Below are positions 6,648-9,271 of a DNA stretch of 9,271 bases, one piece after another. The first letter of the stretch is position 1. The number at the start of each line of letters is the position of its first letter. Source of the DNA: Eubacterium sp. (GTDB lineage: Bacteria > Bacillota > Clostridia > Oscillospirales > Acutalibacteraceae); contig JAFYFO010000034.1 in NCBI GenBank assembly GCA_017543725.1, positions 1 to 9,271 of the forward strand. Direction: 5' to 3'. Made by a program: the position numbers and the translations under genes. The notes under the pieces were generated by a model. It did no database searches. It saw nothing but the letters and a program-made list of their open reading frames with translations, and was not told the DNA's origin.

Positions 6648-6690
6648 TGACTTTTCAGCTTTATTGAAAATATCAAAGTTAAAAAAATTA

Positions 6691-6795
6691 AGTGATATTA
6701 TTCACTTCGTGAATAGTGATATTTTGAATCAGAGATTCAAAGTGATATTACGCAATTTCATCGCGAAGTGATATTTTGCGGCTTTGCCGCAAAGT
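6691..6795. repeat. Hairpin array with a repeated AGTGATATT linker
   Basis: The 9-base linker AGTGATATT occurs exactly at 6691-6699, 6715-6723, 6741-6749 and 6767-6775, with a truncated AGT at 6793: spacing 24, 26, 26 and 26 bases. Between the linkers sit different palindromes: ATTCAC/GTGAAT (6700-6705/6709-6714), TTGAATC/GATTCAA (6724-6730/6734-6740), a degenerate one (6750-6766), and TTGCGGC/GCCGCAA (6776-6782/6786-6792), each clear one with a three-base loop. AATATCA at 6669-6675 is an inverted partial linker that may mark the left edge. On the minus strand the first loop is GAA and the linker is AATATCACT. Function is unknown. This array and the two flanking terminators fill the 338-base gap between nifJ and the next gene; I see no coding sequence there. 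Confidence 0.85.
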
Positions 6796-6808
6796 TGCTG
6801 AATAAACA

Positions 6809-6841
6809 AACAAAAAAATCCGGCTCTTGCGAGTCGGATTT
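6809..6841 (-). terminator. Rho-independent terminator of nifJ
   Basis: Read on the minus strand, AAATCCGACTC (6841-6831), loop GCAA and GAGCCGGATTT (6826-6816) form a long stem with one A-C mismatch. The last T's of the stem run into seven T in a row, then GTTTG. It begins 11 bases past the nifJ stop codon. On the plus strand it also forms a hairpin, with a G-T pair, followed by TTTTT, so it may work in both directions. Confidence 0.88.
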
Positions 6842-6852
6842 TTGTTGTCTGA

Positions 6853-9271
6853 TTATTCAGCATCAGCAGGAGCATAGTAGTCAACAAGTCTTGCGAGTTT
6901 GTTATACTTATCAATTGAATTCTCAGCGGCAATTGAGAAGAGTTGTTCTGCCTTGCCGGGGAATGAACGCTTGAGTGCTGAATATCTTGTTTCGCCCTCG
7001 ATGAACTCGATATAGTCTGCTGAAGGAGCCTTTGAATCGAGTGAGAACGGATTCTTGCCCTGTGCAATAAGAGCAGGATTGTATCTGAAGAGGTTCCAGT
7101 AACCAGCCTGAACGGCTTTCTTCTGCTCAGTCTGGTTGAACGGCATCTTGATACCGTGGTTGATACAGGGAGCATAGCAGATAACGATTGAAGGTCCGTT
7201 ATAAGCAGCAGCCTCCTGGAATGCCTTCAAGCACTGATTATAGTCAGCGCCCATAGCAACCTGAGCAACATAAACATAGCCGTAACTCATAGCAATCTGA
7301 GCAAGGTCTTTCTTCTTAACAACCTTACCTGATGCAGCAAATTTTGCAACAGCACCTGTCGGAGTAGCCTTTGAAGCCTGTCCGCCTGTGTTTGAATAAA
7401 CCTCTGTATCGAATACAACGATATTAACATCTTCATTTGAAGCGATAACATGGTCGAGTCCGCCGAAGCCGATATCGTATGCCCATCCGTCACCGCCGAA
7501 GATGAACTGATACTTCTTGGAAGCATAATCAGCATCCTTGAGGAAGTCTTCTGCAGCAGCCTTAGCATCGCCTGAAAGATTTGCATTTTCAAGAGCAGCG
7601 ATAAGAGCCTTAGCGTCTGCTTCGTTCTTGGAAGCGTCTTCATAAGTTGCAAGCCAAGCGTCTGCCTCTGCAACGCCTGCCTCGGAAAGTGTCTGAGCGT
7701 CTGCGGCAAGTCTTTCACGAATCTGCTTCTGAGCAAGATACATACCGTAACCGAACTCAGCGTTATCTTCGAAGAGTGAGTTAGACCAAGCAGGACCGTG
7801 GCCGTTCTTATCAACTGTGTAAGGAGTTGAAGGTGCAGAACCGCCCCAGATTGATGAACATCCTGTTGCGTTTGCAATATACATCTTAGCGCCGTAAAGC
7901 TGAGTAACAAGTTTAGCATAAGGAGTTTCGCCGCAGCCTGCGCAAGCGCCTGAGAACTCAAGATAAGGCTTCTTGTACTGAACGCCGATGAGAGTATTCA
8001 TAGCAACATTCGGCTTAACAGGAGTGTCAACAAGAGCGTCGAATGACTTCTGAACGTCAAGTTGAGAAGCGATTGGCTTCATTGTGAGCGACTTGGTCGG
8101 GCAAACATGTGCGCAAGAGCCGCATCCTGTACAGTCAAGTGCTGAGATAATAAGTGAATATTTAAGTCCTGTGTTCTTCGGAACTTTGAGGTCAACCATC
8201 TTTGTTCCTGCAGGTGCTGCAGCAGCCTCTGCGTCGTCAAGAGCAACAGGACGGATTACAGCGTGGGGGCAAACCATTGAACATCTGTTACACTGAGCGC
8301 ACTTCTCTGCTTCCCATTCGGGAACATTGATAGCAACGCCTCTCTTTTCAAATGCAGCAGAGCCCTGAGGATAAACGCCGTCTGCGCTGTCAAGGAATGC
8401 AGAAACAGGAAGGTCGTCACCGTGGAGTCTTCCAACGGGGTCAAGAATGTTCTTAACGAACTTCTTCATTTCTTCTCTGTCTGTTTTAACTTCAAGTTCA
8501 GCAGCGTCGTCAACAGCGTCTTTCCATGAAGCAGGAACATCAATTTTAACAACTTCCTTTGAACCTCTGTCGATACCGTTGCAGTTTGAATTAACGATTG
8601 CTTCGCCCTTCTTTGAGAATTTAGCAACAACCTTTTCCTTCATATAACCGATTGCTTCGTCAACAGGAAGAATTCCGCTGATGGTGAAGAATGCGGACTG
8701 AAGAATTGTTGAAGCACGGCCGGGAAGACCAACTTCTTCAGCAATCTTGATACCGTTGATTATGTAGAGATTAATATTATTTTCAGCAATATATCTCTTC
8801 ATCTTAGCGGGAAGATTTGCATCGAGTTCTTCGGGAGTCCAGATGCAGTTAAGAAGGAATGTTCCGCCCGGAATAAGGTCCTGAACCATATCATACTTAT
8901 TAACATATGAAGGATTATGGCAAGCAACGAAGTTTGCTTTATTGATAAGATATGTTGAAGTTATCGGTGATGAACCGAAACGAAGGTGGGATACTGTTAT
9001 ACCGCCTGATTTCTTTGAATCATAGAAGAAATATCCCTGAGCATACATATCGGTGTGGTCGCCGATAATCTTGATTGAGTCTTTGTTTGCGCCGACTGTT
9101 CCGTCCGAGCCAAGACCCCAGAACTTACAGGAAGTTGTTCCTGCGGGAGTTGTGTCGGGAGTTTCGGTAATCGGGAGTGAAAGATTGGTAACGTCGTCTT
9201 CGATTGAAAGAACGAACTCTTTCTTCGGCTCGGGAGCGTTCATATTAGCATAAACTGCGATAACATGAGCA
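6853..9271 (-). CDS. nifJ: Pyruvate:ferredoxin (flavodoxin) oxidoreductase, N-terminus beyond the window
   Basis: Cleaves pyruvate with CoA to acetyl-CoA and CO2, passing electrons to ferredoxin; a cytoplasmic enzyme central to anaerobic fermentation. Numbering from the Met at 9243, the visible part holds a gamma-type domain (about 14-226), an EKR-type linker (about 227-310), and two [4Fe-4S] ferredoxin motifs: C315-x2-C318-x2-C321-x3-C325 and C371-x2-C374-x2-C377-x3-C381. The thiamine-diphosphate domain follows, with GGDGWAYDIG (583-592) and N618. Cysteines C434, C437, C462 and C693 match the ligands of the cluster next to the cofactor. The reading frame continues without a stop to the window edge, adding at least nine codons (AHVIAVYAN), so this Met is internal. 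Family members have about 1,170-1,190 residues; roughly the first 370-390 are missing here. Single-chain form, not the split porABCD form. Confidence 0.97.
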   Translation of the reverse strand, partial: AHVIAVYANMNAPEPKKEFVLSIEDDVTNLSLPITETPDTTPAGTTSCKFWGLGSDGTVGANKDSIKIIGDHTDMYAQGYFFYDSKKSGGITVSHLRFGSSPITSTYLINKANFVACHNPSYVNKYDMVQDLIPGGTFLLNCIWTPEELDANLPAKMKRYIAENNINLYIINGIKIAEEVGLPGRASTILQSAFFTISGILPVDEAIGYMKEKVVAKFSKKGEAIVNSNCNGIDRGSKEVVKIDVPASWKDAVDDAAELEVKTDREEMKKFVKNILDPVGRLHGDDLPVSAFLDSADGVYPQGSAAFEKRGVAINVPEWEAEKCAQCNRCSMVCPHAVIRPVALDDAEAAAAPAGTKMVDLKVPKNTGLKYSLIISALDCTGCGSCAHVCPTKSLTMKPIASQLDVQKSFDALVDTPVKPNVAMNTLIGVQYKKPYLEFSGACAGCGETPYAKLVTQLYGAKMYIANATGCSSIWGGSAPSTPYTVDKNGHGPAWSNSLFEDNAEFGYGMYLAQKQIRERLAADAQTLSEAGVAEADAWLATYEDASKNEADAKALIAALENANLSGDAKAAAEDFLKDADYASKKYQFIFGGDGWAYDIGFGGLDHVIASNEDVNIVVFDTEVYSNTGGQASKATPTGAVAKFAASGKVVKKKDLAQIAMSYGYVYVAQVAMGADYNQCLKAFQEAAAYNGPSIVICYAPCINHGIKMPFNQTEQKKAVQAGYWNLFRYNPALIAQGKNPFSLDSKAPSADYIEFIEGETRYSALKRSFPGKAEQLFSIAAENSIDKYNKLARLVDYYAPADAE

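Noticed and set aside
6487..6771. Small plus-strand gene in the gap before nifJ
   Set aside because: The frame runs through a promoter, a terminator hairpin and the repeat array, and shows no ribosome binding site or domain.
6691..6795. CRISPR array
   Set aside because: The repeated unit is only nine bases, the intervening sequences are palindromes of 15-17 bases, and there are no cas genes nearby.
7287..7961. A 224-residue open frame on the minus strand within nifJ
   Set aside because: It is an out-of-frame shadow of the thiamine-diphosphate domain, with low-complexity leucine/glutamine-rich sequence and no ribosome binding site.
9241..9243. ATG as the true start of nifJ
   Set aside because: The frame stays open to the window edge with residues fitting the family, and the visible part lacks the N-terminal third of the enzyme. 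The gene is cut by the window boundary.

Overview
The window looks like chromosomal DNA of a strictly anaerobic, moderately AT-rich Gram-positive bacterium, most likely a gut member of the Clostridia (Oscillospirales/Ruminococcus-like; placement is inference). Pointers are a large multidomain pyruvate:ferredoxin oxidoreductase, strong AGGAGG-type ribosome binding sites, sigma-A promoters with 17-base spacers, a BspA-type leucine-rich-repeat protein, and short hairpin-repeat arrays between genes. I see no phage gene, transposase, tRNA, rRNA or CRISPR array.

Layout, left to right. Bases 1-151 hold an array of small GAA-loop hairpins and a terminator. Two overlapping minus-strand genes follow: a 596-residue MFS/GPH-like membrane transporter (3378-1588) and, coupled to it by an ATGA overlap, a 479-residue single-pass protein (1591-152). 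The latter has outward-facing leucine-rich repeats interrupted by a rubredoxin-like four-cysteine insert. An AT-rich divergent region then leads into a plus-strand flavin reductase/iron-sulfur-flavoprotein-like gene (3585-4202). It converges on a thyA-folA operon (5639-4251, minus) and shares a bidirectional terminator with it. Next come a 253-residue unknown membrane protein (6514-5753, minus) with its own consensus promoter, a 338-base intergenic region with a second hairpin array and two sibling terminators, and the C-terminal two thirds of nifJ (from the right edge to 6853, minus).

How the genes work together. ThyA makes dTMP and dihydrofolate, and FolA reduces the dihydrofolate back, so this pair is one metabolic unit. 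NifJ couples pyruvate oxidation to acetyl-CoA formation and reduced ferredoxin. The transporter and the LRR protein are almost certainly co-expressed and both sit in the membrane; a joint role in handling or sensing an external substrate is inference.

Most worth a second look: (1) the rubredoxin-like insert inside an extracytoplasmic LRR protein translationally coupled to a transporter, and (2) the two hairpin arrays, in which loop and linker are conserved while each stem is different. A hybrid module shows that the two arrays are related.
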